A stretch of DNA of 64,000 nucleotides, taken from Anticarsia gemmatalis (Eukaryota > Arthropoda > Insecta > Lepidoptera > Erebidae). The first letter of the stretch is position 1. Every line of letters starts with the position of its first letter. The translations under genes were made by a program, and so were the position numbers. The DNA is taken from positions 11,358,501 through 11,422,500 of the forward strand of contig NC_134757.1 in the NCBI RefSeq assembly GCF_050436995.1, in the 5' to 3' direction. Below, one piece after another: positions 1 to 13,300 of the stretch. Below the pieces are notes generated by a model. That model saw only the letters and a program-made list of their open reading frames with translations. It ran no database searches and was not told where the DNA came from.

Positions 1-2360
1 TTTGACTTTAAAATTAGTTTATAGCCGCGGGAAAAAAGATCTTCATGAATTAAAAGCATTATAATGCCGCCGGTCCTGCACTTGATCTATCGTCGTGAAG
101 TCTCGCTCGTATCGAGAGAGGAGTGTGCATTGGGTATTGTGCACACACTTGGAAAGGTGCATAAACAAACGCGAGTGCAGTGGTCAGGACAATAAAATTG
201 ACCATTATCGTAACTACTCGTCAACCAGAACATGTTCATTATGTTCTCTCTTCAAAGTACCCTAAACCGTACTTTCAAGGCTTTCAGAATTTTCCTCGTA
301 CAAACAATACTGTACCTTTTCCAGTACATATTATAATAGAATTATTACGTCCATATACAAACATACGAGTACCTTAACATATTATATGTAGGTATAAACC
401 TGTACGACTAGATATGTATGCAGAGAAATTATCTTTTATTAAAATCTTGTACAGTCACTTGCAGCTGTACCGACGAACAAATAAGGCTGGCTGTTCAGGT
501 GACGACTAAAATGCGACTGTACTGTCGTGTGAAACATTTGGTTCTAGATATTTGCGTTTTAAATAACCAACAAAGGCTAAGAATACGGTAGTAAACTGAG
601 TCAGTTGTGAAACGGCGTATTTTTAAATACAGACAGTTTATTTTTTACAAAAAGTAATAATTAACGTGACAGAACTTTGCTATTGATTGATGCCACATGA
701 CAATTTGTAATTTAGAAAACACTTGAAACTACAGTTGCATGATTTAATGTTTTTTATCAAAATAATAGCTTATTATAGTCCTGTCCTAATTGAAATTTAC
801 TCAAAGAAAGTTGTATTTTGGCCAAGACTGGCTGAATACTCAAACCACACTCAATTTTGGTTTTTGTCACTTTAACGTGTATAGCAGCTATAAAATACTT
901 TTAAACACTATTCAAAATTCAGTCTTATTATTCAGCCATTAGACACCAAAAGTATTCAATGTCCAACATCATAAATACCAATTGCGTTTAATATTCGCTC
1001 CATTTATGGTAGTCTTTATACAGCATGCACTTGACAATGCTGATAATTTTAGATTCGGTGAAGATATTTTGGAATGAGTCCAGAGGCGGACGGGTTTTTC
1101 ATTTTATTTATTTTCTTCAGAAACGTAGGTAAGCGCTGGATTAATATTTTAATACTTTTTGAACAATGCTCTTCGTTTTTATGCGGAAGTTGGAAATTTT
1201 TAAAATCTTGATTGTTTGCGGTTTCAAAAATACTTGTTCCGTGAGATAATGAAATGGTTTTTTTATGTATGTAATTTATGTTGTTTACATAGAAGGATTT
1301 GATCCTTAAGTTTCGTTTGTTCGTTTCTCATTAAACTTAGAGTCCATTATGAGAAAAGTAGGCGATAAGGAGACTTTGAGACTAATTTAAAAATACGTGC
1401 TTAATAAATCAATTGCCATTAAATAAAAAGAGAAAACTGAATTTTATTTAGTAGCATTACAATTTTGGTTACGTATGACTTAACAATTGGAATGTTCTGG
1501 ATTTATGCTGTCATTTTTATCTCCCAGATAGCTTATCCGTAGATGAAACTAGTAGTTAAAACACCACAGAGTAAATAATACCTACCCCATACTGTGCAAC
1601 ATAAAAGCAATATAGCCAATAAAAACTTAGGTCCGTTAAACGAGGCATCAAAAACTAAAACAATATAAAGTAAGGATAATCCGGGACTTTAAGTTGATGC
1701 TATTCTGCTAGATTTATTACTGGTACACTGTGTTTGTTGCTTTATTAAGTAAGAGAATATGTTTGTTAGGACTTGGTCAAAACAAAACAAAACTTATAGT
1801 ATAGTATAGGCATGATCACTTTTATATAGTCCGACGAGTCCGATATTATAAAATAAAATATTTTAAAGAGCAAGAATAGCTATTACCTACACAATTTTTA
1901 TGATTAAAAGCAAAGCCTGTAGCGAGATAAATATTGAATACTTGCTTATAATATTATTGATAGTTTGAAAATTAGTTCATTTAAAGAAAACCATATTTTT
2001 ATTTACTTACTTTTTACTAACTCAAAGTTAGTTACCGCTTAATAGGCCTGAACAAAACAAATAATTAACATAAAATTTTAATTATAGTTATTTTTACATA
2101 CAATATCAACAGAAGGAAATCCGTGATAATTATAATTGGTACACTCGAGCTAGCCGTCTCGTTTACTGATAACTGTGGTACCACAAGTGTTTGCATTAAT
2201 TAATTAGTAATTTAACATAACCACAAAGCAAAGAAACAATAACATAATTATAAAATATTAAATAATAAATTATTGCATAATTCTAAATTTAATTAATTTA
2301 ATTAAAAATAAGTAGGCGTAAAGTTTTACTTTACTTGTAATTTTTTTTAATGTATATTTT
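1..2360. other. AT-rich non-coding, nothing recognised
   Basis: No splice-supported coding sequence. The less AT-rich stretch at 60-200 has no clear ORF or repeat identity. The ORF at 180-377 lacks family features. Confidence 0.6.
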
Positions 2361-2500
2361 TCTACTAATATTATAAATGCATAAATTTATTTGCATGGAT
2401 TAACGTAAGTCACTTTTTCATATACAAGTAATGAATGGATTTAGATGAAATCTGGCATACAGATAGCCGATAAGCGAAGTTAGCAGTATTACAGAAAGTG
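2361..2500 (+). mobile_element. Helitron-like 5' fragment
   Basis: Starts TCTACTAATATTATAAATGC and includes 'gatgaaatctggcatacaga', the phrasing of common lepidopteran TC...CTAG repeats. The 3' terminus is not visible. Confidence 0.4.
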
Positions 2501-3024
2501 TGCTTTTAAAATTGTACCAAAAATATATTTATAACGCTATAATTTATTAAAAACACATTTCTGCACGACGTAACTTTGACACGACGTCCACGTTTTATCA
2601 CACGCTCGCCACGCCAACAGATTTATGTCTCAATTTCCTAAAGCTTATAAATCGTCCTCATTTCAAAGATACTGCTTTTGGTCGGTGGAAACTTGTTGTG
2701 AAAAATGTTAAAAGATTTTGCAATTTTTTTTTATGAGAATGTTATGAGGTTTATGGAAATTTTAGGCTTCCTTGAGGCGTTTTGTCTCTGAGATATTTCT
2801 GACTAAAATATGATAGAACCTACTAAAAAAAAGTAGCGAAGAAAAGTTGTTTGATTCCAGACTGTGCCTTGTTTTAATAGAGTTGTTATAACAAAATACC
2901 TACGTATCGCTTTTCACACTTTGTTCTATTGGATAGTCCCATCAATATTTCAGTAAGTTATGGGAAATGTGTGAATTATCGCAAGTGTATATTTTATAAC
3001 AGTTTAGTTATTACGGTTTTCAAT

Positions 3025-3078
3025 AAAAAATGGGGGAGGCATTAGCCCAGCAGTGGAGCAGTATGGGCTAATAAAAAT
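3025..3078 (+). mobile_element. 54-bp retroelement tail with 10-bp target duplication
   Basis: The insert 'gggggaggcattagcccagc' plus 'agtggagcagtatgggct' lies between two GGTTTTCAAT repeats (3015-3024, 3079-3088). It is the 3' end of the common 'gcccagcagtgggac' lepidopteran family, cut very short. Confidence 0.6.
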
Positions 3079-3088
3079 GGTTTTCAAT

Positions 3089-6000
3089 GATCACGATGTT
3101 TTCCAGCTTTTGAGTAAACGTAGATATAAGCATCGATTACCGTTTTATAAAACCTGTTTGAAGAATAAAAATGCTAGTAGCTTCGTAAAATATTATCTTC
3201 TACAATACTTTTGACACCTAAAATCAAATAAAATATATCAGAAAAGATATTCCAGACCGAAATCACATTGCTTCAATATTCTTTGCGTTAGCCTGAAGCC
3301 ATTCTATCCAAAGACAGACACCATATCAATAAAAAACAGTAAAAAGCACTAAAAGTCACTTAGGCATTGTAAATTTGTTTCAATTGCTGCGAAGTATATA
3401 AATATGGGTCCGGGACTATCCTGGAGGTCAAATAACCCACTTGTGATAGATTTATGGTCACCCTGTCGCCGATAGGGTGTGTAATTTCACGCTTTTCGAC
3501 GGACAACGGCCGATAGTGATGTATTTATTTTGGATTGCGACATTCTTTGCGTTGCCTTGTTGGTAGATGGATAGTGTGTTGTTTTATTATTACGATTGTT
3601 GTTTTTTTAAAGATTGGGAGATGCGAATGTTTACGTTTTTAATGTATAACATTAAAGGGCAGTTTCACAGGTTATCGGTAAGCTTTGAGTAACCTTGCCG
3701 AGGGAAAAGTGGACTGGCAGAGAATGCCTCAGGCATTAAGTCCGCCTTTATACAAATTGTATAAGAAGTTTAAATAAATAAAAAGTGATAGAAAATGTAT
3801 ACATACAAATACTCGTAACGGCCAAATTCCATCTGGTAAGTTTACAGAAACATATTCAGAAATAGGGCTGCATACAGTTTCAAGCGAAATTTTTTAACAA
3901 AAATTTCTATATTTCGCATTGTTACAACATATTTTTAAAAAATACTTAATTTTTAATTTGAATACGGAATCAAATGCGTTCAATCTACGTATATTGTCAT
4001 AAAACTGTTTTTTGTTACAAAAAAAAAATCTTTACTTATCAAATCAAATGGACGTAACCCAGATTTCTCTGAATTTCTCTACCTTATTACAAAATTGTTA
4101 CAGACGACCGCAGAACAACTTCGTACAAAAAGTGGTTGCAACTGCAAATGCAGTTTATAATTAGTTGTATTCGTACAAACATCCACGAAACAACGTGCGG
4201 TCGACTCTGTGCTTGTATAATGTGAGGTTTTACTTGTTCAATGAAGTTGCAGTAGAAACTGACTGTAAATTGGTAGATTTGTTGTAACGAAATTGATTTA
4301 GCTCATGCCAACGCCAGATGGATTAAAATGAATAAATCTCACTTGTACATTGTGTATGAAATTACAAGCACAAAAAGGTGTAAACGGAAACCTCCACTTC
4401 ATGGAATTATTTCGTCATTTTGTTGCGATGCCATATATCGGGTGCCAACTTCCGAACTACTCTTAAAACTTCATAATAGATATAAAAAATCCCAATACCT
4501 TTTTACCCAACTCTAAAATCGAACGCAACTCTTCGTGATCAGCGCAGTCACTTTCACTACCACTTAAACTATACAGATTTATTATTACTTTATGAGAAAT
4601 TTTGAAAGCCTTTATCTTAATTTTGCAATTAAACGATTCTATCGTTAAGTTTTTCACTATGCTCTATCTCTTTCTAACATATAAATCTTAGTAACACTTA
4701 AACTATTTACAAATTGAATGGAAGCACGCACAAAACAAGTTAATAGCGCAACTTAAACCTTCAAGGGATCAGTAGGTGAAAACTAACTGTCGTTAAAGTC
4801 GGTTGCTAACTTTAACTGTAGTTAAGGATAGTTAGAGAGTAATTGACTTAGTTAATTTACTTTGATCGAGAGATTAGGTTAGGTCAAGTGGCAGTTTAAG
4901 TTGCGTGAGGAATTTAAGTGGGCAGATAAATTATAGGACGATAGTATTGTACTTTATAAAAGTAACAAGACTAATACTATCTCCTCTTTTGTTGCATGTT
5001 ATCTTATTGCAGCTAGTTCGTATCATATTAAAAGTATTTTAATATAAATATTTGCACTACGATTTCATAACTTCGGCTACATGTTTAAAGCACATTAGCC
5101 TATTTAGTTAGCTAGTAGTAGTTAATTTTTCTAGTTTGCGATTGCCATATTCAGTTACTGAAGGAAGTGTTTTGATGGTCATCATTTTATATTATCTTGG
5201 ATGGAATACAATGTTTATTGTAACTTTTTACAGCTATTGTGTACTGAGTGTTTATTGTAACGCAACGTTTTAAGCGTTATGCAAAGGAGAGAGAAGAGGT
5301 ATACCGGTTACCTATACCTCGAAAACGGAATCCGTGTTTATGCATAACAGTCTAGCCAAAGCCTAACAGATAGTCCTACAATTAGCCCAGTTATTATAAT
5401 GAAACCCTATCTCTACCTATGAATTATTTAAAACGATCGTAAGTCAATATTGGAGTTCATTGGTACCTCACATTGAATTGAGGGTTAAACCACCACGGAT
5501 GGACGGGATTATCCAAGATCGATCCAATTTAAATTTGCGGCGTAACTAATAATTAAATTCACAGGGATTCCGATCCGGAGGCTTTGCATAGCTACTATTC
5601 TGATTGAAAAAAATTGAGGTGAATTTTTTATTTGGATTTGGTTAGGGTTAATTTTAGATATTGTAGAAATGATTTATGATATAGCAAGCTGTTCAACTTT
5701 AATAAGGTATTATCCTTCTTTGGTTGTTTGTCTATAATAGTACGAAAGTTCGTAAGAATCGTACCAAGTGCCGTTCTTTGCCTACCCCTATAGGAAAAAC
5801 GCGTCATATTATGTACATATGTAAAGTAATTATAATACTAGTACACTTATTTGCCAATAAAGCAAAACTGACATTACAAACATCACTGGAGAGATCCGTA
5901 GCATGTATTTTTAGAAATATCACTTTATTATAATGATGATGATCTCAAGTTCCGTCAAAGTGATTACTTTCCCGATACATTAATCAATTTGACACCGTTG

Positions 6001-7264
6001 AATAGCTTCTAAACAGTGCATTTAATCCATCCAAAGCCTTAATTCTAGATCTACTAACAAAATACAAATTTACAAAGAGATATTCACCTAACATAACTTA
6101 TGTAACACATACAGTAACAATGTTTTAGGTAACAGTTAGAGGTGCCAAGTTTACGCACAGGTTAAATGTTCGCCCCGAGCCAAATCTCAAGTTGCTACTT
6201 ACTGAAATTCATGTTCTCAACTGTGCATTGTTGAATATATTGTGACTGAGATAAGAGGTTTAAAGTTTGTGAAATGTTTGCTCTAAATCTGTACGTTATG
6301 TGGAAACAGTGACTTATTTTAGTGTAGTTTAAAATGTGCTGCCTTAAAAATTATTTAAGAGTATTTCAAGATGATCTTGTAAAGGAACATTTACGTTTTT
6401 TCCGGCGTCCGTGGCCTATTGGTTAACACACACATACACACAAAACACAAGAGAAATTCTTGGTGCGGAAATAATCTTGTAAAAATAATTATGTGTTTTT
6501 TTTTCAGGTAAATTTACATCTGTTCTTGTCAGTGTTTAGGTTCATAGTATTGGTAAGTCGGGTATGTTGAGTATTAATTAGGCGTTTGAAAGAGGATAAT
6601 CAAAAATTATTCGTAGCACGTGATGTTCTGTAATGTCCCAGATTTAAATAGATACATCCTGTAACATCCAAGAACATAGAAAAGAATGAGTGTCAAAAAG
6701 AAAAAAGTCTTATAGGAATATTTTTTCCAAAATTGCATAAAGTGAATAAAGTGTAATGGCTTAATCTGTTTGCTGCCCATCACTTAATCAGATATGAAAC
6801 TGCATAATAACTACGCAACACATTATTTTAAGTGCAAAATAAATGGCCAATGCGGAACGAAATTCATTAATAATAATTTTAAACACTTTCTCCATCAAAC
6901 TGTCCAAGTTAATAAATAAAAAATATTGTTCCAATACATTCAGGCTCATCAGCGTAATAACACATTCAATAAGCCCTGCAATTTTTCGGCCATTTTTATT
7001 TGCGGTCACAATACCTGAGGCCTACTATAATCAACGTATACGAATATTCGGTGAAATTTCGCTAGTTTCTGACCACAATTTTATTCGTTATAGAATGTTA
7101 GTCGAACTATGGGACAAGAATATACATACATACACATTATTAATATATAAAATCGCGCTTCCTTCGTATATGAGTAGGCAGAGATCAGAACTTGCTTTTC
7201 CGATACTGCCTACTCCGAGTCAAAATTGTATAGGAAAAGGTCAAAAACCTTCGATATTCATCTG
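3089..7264. other. AT-rich non-coding
   Basis: Only short ORFs of chance appearance. I see no repeat with clear ends, gene or RNA. A T-rich acceptor-like tract at 6495-6507 has no coding neighbour. Confidence 0.55.
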
Positions 7265-7520
7265 CACGTTTGGCGCAGTTATACTTAACGTGGTCGCTTC
7301 GCCGCAATAACCATAGCGCTGCATGTGTTAGGTTCGATTCCCACCCGGAACAAATATTTGTGGGATGAGCACGAGTATTTATTCTGAGCCTGGGTGTAAA
7401 TGTATCTATATAAGTATGTATTTAGAAGTATGTTATCAGCTATCTGGTTACCATATTACAAGTTCTGCTTAGTCTAGAATCAGATATCCCGTGAGTTGTC
7501 CAATGATATTTATTCACTTC
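7265..7520 (+). mobile_element. tRNA-derived SINE
   Basis: The head resembles a tRNA: an A-box-like TGGCGCAGT at about 7269 and a B box GGTTCGATTCC at 7331-7341. A tRNA-unrelated body follows (gtatttagaagtatg..., tccaatgatatttatt). The body recurs at 19374-19500. It is not a functional tRNA because no cloverleaf acceptor stem can be drawn. Confidence 0.65.
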
Positions 7521-9174
7521 ACGAAATTTCGTTTTCACGAAACATAGTAGGCCCTCTGTACACTCTACCAGAGAGCGTAAGGTTAAACGATAAACATAAA
7601 ATTAATTATACGGATAAACCGTGGACCGCATGAAGCTGTTTTATCGCAAAATTATTTTTATTTAAAATAATGTATGAAATTTCGGTTATTTCGTTACAAC
7701 GGTTTCGGTTACGTGAATGAGGAGATCGAGTTTGTTGGGAACTTAATTTTACGGATATTGTTGGGAATAAAGATAGTTGGGAAATGTTTGAATTATTTTT
7801 GTTCCTTGTTACGTTGCAAGTGAATTCTTTGCAGTATAGTGTGATATTATTAATGATAGCTTCTACGATTTATTGTACTGTTTGATAAGTTTTGTCTCAG
7901 TATTTTTACATTTTTCACAACTTATATCCCGTTCGTGTCTGAGGTGTCACTTATACAATTTCATTACCTACCTTTTCCTATTATTGCATTTTTATTACTG
8001 ATCATCTTTTCTTTACCAGTTTTTGTCTACAAGATGTTTTAAGATTATTCATTAACTTTTCTTGTCAGTACTACGACATTTATATATACATTTATAATGC
8101 TCTAAATCTTATTATTTAAAATATCACCAAATTTTATTATAAACATCAAAACATTATCATCATCACCACACATCTCGAACTAAAGCTTAACACTGTCTAA
8201 ACATAAAACATATTGCATTTTGACCCTTATGCCATTAACAATGCAAGCAAAACTTCGTCAGTATCGAGTGCAGTCTATCGTCTAAGTAGTTCTAGAAGTT
8301 TGAAGCTCCCGTCAAGATTAATACGGACTGGCAGGCTTTTAACTACTTGACCTTTATCAAGTCAGTTTACTATCTGCGACGGTGTTTATAGCAGATGCGA
8401 TGAAAAATTGGTCTAATAAAATAATACTGCGGTTTTTGGACAACGAAACAGCAGCTTTTTTGGAAATTGGTACATAGCATGGTTGAGTATTGTGAAAGGT
8501 AAAAGTTTGTCTTTTGTTAGATGGTACATATCAATTACAATTATATTTTTGTAAGATTTTATTTTTACATAATTTTCTGCAAAATTTTAAGAAAGGTTCC
8601 CGTTATACTGAATAGTGAACGTACAGTTTTAGTAAGAAATCGAAAAACTGAAAGAATGCAGATTTTAATGAATTATTTCAGCTTGGATTGATTGGTGTTT
8701 CAGCGTGGGTTACTCAGGCTTTAAATTAGCAATTTGATATTCTATTTTCCAGACCGCCTAAAATAATATCAGTAAATCAGAATCAATTTTGCATTTCTGC
8801 ACATTTTCAGCAACTGACGGGTGCTGCTTTTGGGATTTTGAATTATATTCAAGTAATAAATCGTTCAATTTCAATTCGCGTATATTTATTAACTGCATTA
8901 CCAGCTTTAATGCATTCGGAGTTTTGAGTCTTCTATAACACAAGTCGACAAAAAAAAATTTTTTTTTGGAGTCTGTGTTTTAGTGAATATTTTCTGATTA
9001 TATTAATCAAAAAGAAAACAGGAATAACATTAATAATAAATTAAGTTTGCTTTTGTACTTTATATAACGAAAACTAAATATATAGGGTTTTGGCAGATTT
9101 TTTGAAGAGCAGTTGCATTTATGACTCAAAACCAGGGGTGAGGGGTCTGGGGGTGTGAAGCGGGGGGTAGCAGA
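7521..9174. other. Non-coding left flank of the decayed zinc-finger gene
   Basis: No gene seen. A G-rich patch (ggggtctgggggtgtgaagc) at 9145-9165 sits just before the pseudogene and may be its old 5' region. Confidence 0.5.
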
Positions 9175-9660
9175 GTGTCATGGCAGTATGCGCGTGCGCA
9201 TTTAAAAGGAATAAGATATTTTTTTGCGTCACGGGGTCTAAAAATGGCATCGAAAAAGTGTAAAAACGACGTGGACTCTTTTTGCTACATTTGTGATGAA
9301 TTTATTAAAGTGAGAGCCAATAAAATTTGTTTATCATTGAATAAGGCATTTTGTGAAGCCTATGAAGCTTACTTTAACATGTCAGTACGAAATCAGGATA
9401 AAATATGGGCACCTCACTTCTTGTGTAATAACTGCAAAAACACTTTAGAAGGTAAGAAAATACTCCTTATATTAAATGAACATTTATATGCCTATATATA
9501 TATTTTTTTTAATATACATTACATGTGTACATCGTTAATTAATGTTATTAATATTTTTTTCAGCCTGGTACTGAGGAGAGAAAAAAAAGATGAAGTTTGA
9601 AGTACCATGAATATGGAGAGAGCCTACTGACACATCAAGTTCCTATTTTCACACAAAAAA
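9175..9660 (+). pseudogene. Decayed two-exon Cys-rich zinc-finger gene (TE-associated family)
   Basis: From ATG at 9244 the first exon reads MASKKCKNDVDSFCYICDEF..., with Cys pairs CYIC and CNNC framing AYEAYFNM...DKIWAPHFLCNNC. This is the layout of a repetitive, transposon-associated protein family in arthropods (CxxC...AY..YF...D..W.PH..C..C). A donor GTAAGA follows 9451 and a tttttttcag acceptor precedes 9564. Joined, it continues AW, then stop codons interrupt KMKFEVP-stop-IWREPTDTSS, a recognisable continuation (WREP). The frame is broken by at least two TGAs, so I call it a pseudogene, though exon 1 alone is intact. The family name is from memory of the pattern only. Confidence 0.55.
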
Positions 9661-10157
9661 AAACCAAAAGTATTCATTTCTAAAAAAAAAGATGTATCCT
9701 ATTTGTATTTTGTGTTTCTTTATGCCTTATTTCATCATTTAAATTAATAAAAATATATAAATCATAACTTTTTTCTCTTATATATTTATAATTGAATGTG
9801 AAAAAAAGAGCTTTTCCATTAAAATTTAAAATTCGTTCTAAAAGCTACAAAAGCAAACTTTATTAGATAAAAATATTATTTCTTTATTTAGTTAGGTATA
9901 CGTAATCAAAATCAAAGGTACAGAACTCAGACTCAAAATTCGTGTTGACCAATGTAATTACCACCACATTTCATTGCTTGTTTACTAAAGTCCATCTAGT
10001 GAATTAATTTATGTATGTATTTGTGAAATCCGTTCAGTAATTTTTGAGTATATTAAAACAACAAACGGATAAATTCTCCAAGCCATTTTAAAAACCACTC
10101 ATGCAAATATAATCGAAAGCCTTACCAAAACACACTTACTCCTTATATCCTCAGTAC

Positions 10158-10345
10158 TTGGGACTTCATCATTCTTTCAAAAGCCATTATCCTTATTTTT
10201 ATGCAAGAATTATCCGCGGCTCCAATATCCCACCGGTCACGTATAAGGGATCGTGTAGGAAGTTATCATTTCATCACATTGTTGAGCGCGTGACCGGAAT
10301 GCCACAAGGTACTGTTATGGGGCCTCACCACATTATAATATTTTT
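10158..10345 (+). pseudogene. Reverse-transcriptase fragment of a LINE
   Basis: The frame contains GMPQGTVMGP, a variant of the G(V/I)PQGSxLGP block of non-LTR reverse transcriptases, preceded by about 40 residues of plausible upstream sequence. The catalytic FADD box is not found downstream in any frame I checked, so it is a short decayed scrap. Confidence 0.45.
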
Positions 10346-13300
10346 CGGCTTTTACAGCTTGAAATAAACGAGATTTAATATTAGCTTGTAAATGTACGAT
10401 AATCTGGACGTGTTCGTGTTTTCCTGTATGTGTAGAAGGCATAAAATAAAAATTATAGGCATTTTCGAGAGCTGCATGTTCTTGAAAAAGAATGACGCTC
10501 TTTACAGAATTGGTATGTATAAGATCACCCTGAATGAATTACATGGTATCCAAATGTGTTCTTTTTTATGCCGCAAATGTTATTGTTGTTGCATTATAGT
10601 AATTCCATTTTTTTTATTTCTAATATTAACATAGCTTCTCCAATTACGAACTTATTCACAACTTTTCCTAGAATATATTTACAGCTCTAGTCTTCAAAAA
10701 AAATCGAATTAAGATTTCTTTTAACTTTTTCGTTAACTTAATTATTGTCAATCTGACAAAAAGTAGAATTTATATAACGACATATATTATTGTTTTTTTT
10801 CTATTAGTCATAGATATTGTAGTTGTCAAAAGAATGAAGTTCTCACACCGACAGACTCCTACAAAACTATTCTCACTCCTCTCACAAAGTCAACTTGGAG
10901 AAAGTTCTACCAATTTTTATGAATATCTTTTGGAAATTCTCACAAGGACTGTGGACAATTTTTACAGTAACATTTAAATTTTTGACGGTAAAGTTTTCTC
11001 TTCCGGACCGGATACATTTTTCCAGCTGAGCGCTAAAAGTGTCGTACTTTGAGTATTTTATTTCAAAGTTGAGTATGAGAGCTACTAGTGTGACCAGATG
11101 ACGCCTTGAAAGTTTGGCCTTATAGTAAACTGTAGTATGTTAATTTTGCATGATGCTAGTTTGTTGTAATTTATGCATGTAAAGTGCAATATATTTATTT
11201 ATTATCCTTTCATAACCGTTATCTTTCTTTTCATGATCATAAGTTATAATTCGCACATAATAATATAAGATTAACTAGCGGCAAGTACCTTACGTCTCTA
11301 AACCTTTTTTAAATACGTTTTCGTAATGAATGGCAAATATTGTGCATTTACAATTTTTTTTTTCTTATTTCTACCAGAAAACGTCACAAGATTTCAATAA
11401 TTAACATTTATTATCTACCGCTACTAAATAAAACTTAAATATAAATAAATTTTGGCTGTCTAAATAAAAAGTATTATATTTTATTTTTCGCAATCAAGTC
11501 CAATTCCTTTCTCGCAATCAGACTAGTTTCAATAAAGTAGCATAACAAAAAACTCATTTCCAATATAATTTCCCACAAAATATATCAATATTTCCACAAA
11601 TGTTCTAAACTAAATAATATTTCATGTATTTCATAATATTTCATGTATTTCAGACGTCGGCTTAGCGTTTGTAGCCATCTAGTGATAGTTCGATTTCTAT
11701 TTCACTATCCAGCCTGAATGGAAACAACTTTTAGCTTCCACTGTGTTGAAAAAAATGGGGCAAGAATTTTTGAGGAGGTTGCGTGAGGTTCCGTGTATTT
11801 TGCTTTTCAGCAACTGTTGATGACCGAAAAATGGCAGTTCTATTATGTTTTTTATGCAAGAGTTTGAGGACACAAAATTAATTCCTCTGTTTAAGACGCT
11901 TATTTGCAGTGCTGCAATACTGAAACGTGGTTGCTTATAAACTGTTCAATACCGAAGTTAGACTTCAAACCGAAGCTAGCTAGTTCAGGATAACCCTAAC
12001 CGCCTCATTATATGAGTTAGACCCTAGTACAAACAGCATTGGGTAAAAAATAATGTGCTTTGATGGAATTTTCAATAAATAAAATGTTTTAGTATTTGGA
12101 TAAACAATTGAATATCATACGCTTGATAAAACCAGAGGTTTACTCTAATGGAACTATTAACATCAGGAAAAAAAACTCGCAATGTTTCTTTCAATGACAA
12201 GATCTAAACAAAGTAAGTATTCAAATCTTGACCATAGACTGAACCCTACAAACAAAATCCACTGCCATTCCGCCAAAACCATTTCAAAATTGGAATTGGC
12301 GCACCTCCTAAGCGGATTTTTATGCTAACCAACTTATTGATGCTGCTCATTTCGTCTTAATGCCAACGAAATAAGGTTTAAAATCCCTTGTATGTGTTGT
12401 GTGAATACGTTTGTTTATTCCGAAGCCCGTGCATAGAGAACACAGATTTGAAATAAGGAACTCGCGGCTCATCCTATTGGTTGCTGGATATAGTTGACTT
12501 TGACCTCTGCAGGTGTCACACCTGTAGTTGCATTGGTGGGTTCTTATGTTCTTATTTCAAAAATGTATTTTTCTTTTTTGGCTTTTTGTTTTGGGGATTT
12601 TGGCTTTAGACAGCCAGGTTTTAAGGAATTGTGTTATTGTAAATGCGATTTTATTAATTTATAGAGGCAGAGTCTAAGAAGCTGAAATTGCTACGGTGAT
12701 AATAAAAGGATTCAGGAATTATTTCCAATTAATCCCTGCAATATACTCATATGCATAAGAAAAAAAAACAATCCCGCACGCACTGTATTAGTTTTTTTTA
12801 TAGTTTTCCGAGTGACCGCCCGTTCAAAACTAATATGACTAAACTTACTTAAAAAAACAAGTTTTAATTAACATTACCCTACGGTCATATTTATATACAC
12901 GTAATATACACAAAATTACGCCTTGTTTCCTTATGAGAGACCGAATCTTACACAATTAAGAATAAAAAGTACAGTACGTAAGCTCTCCATTTTCGATGCA
13001 CTAAAAATACAAAATAGTTCACTTGCTCAAGATATTCAAAATCCAAGCAACAGTAGCTTAAAAACGCCACAAAAAATCAGATAGTTTCCCAACGGCAATA
13101 TTTTACTTTTAAAATGTCGTATAAATAGAGATAATTACGTACAAAGTAATTAATGTCCCGTTTGGTACATTTTGTCGTAGATACGGGACCGTCAGCAAAA
13201 AAGGTTATCGTCATTAATCCCTATATTAATGGGCCGTGAGCTGCTCTTGTTTTTCTGACCCTACATAGTAATGTCATGTACCGTTGGACAATTAATTATA

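Noticed and set aside
180..377. 65-aa ORF at the left edge
   Set aside because: No motif, ordinary length for AT-rich chance ORFs, no promoter or poly(A) logic around it.
6843..7310. Plus-strand 155-aa ORF
   Set aside because: Its 3' part is the tRNA-like head of a SINE. The rest has no domain, and an antisense ORF covers the same bases.
7265..7345. A tRNA gene
   Set aside because: A- and B-box-like sequences are present but no acceptor or anticodon stem can be paired, and the sequence continues into a SINE body found again at 19374.
10392..10634. 80-aa ORF after the reverse-transcriptase scrap
   Set aside because: No reverse-transcriptase motif (such as FADD) and hydrophobic low-information composition.
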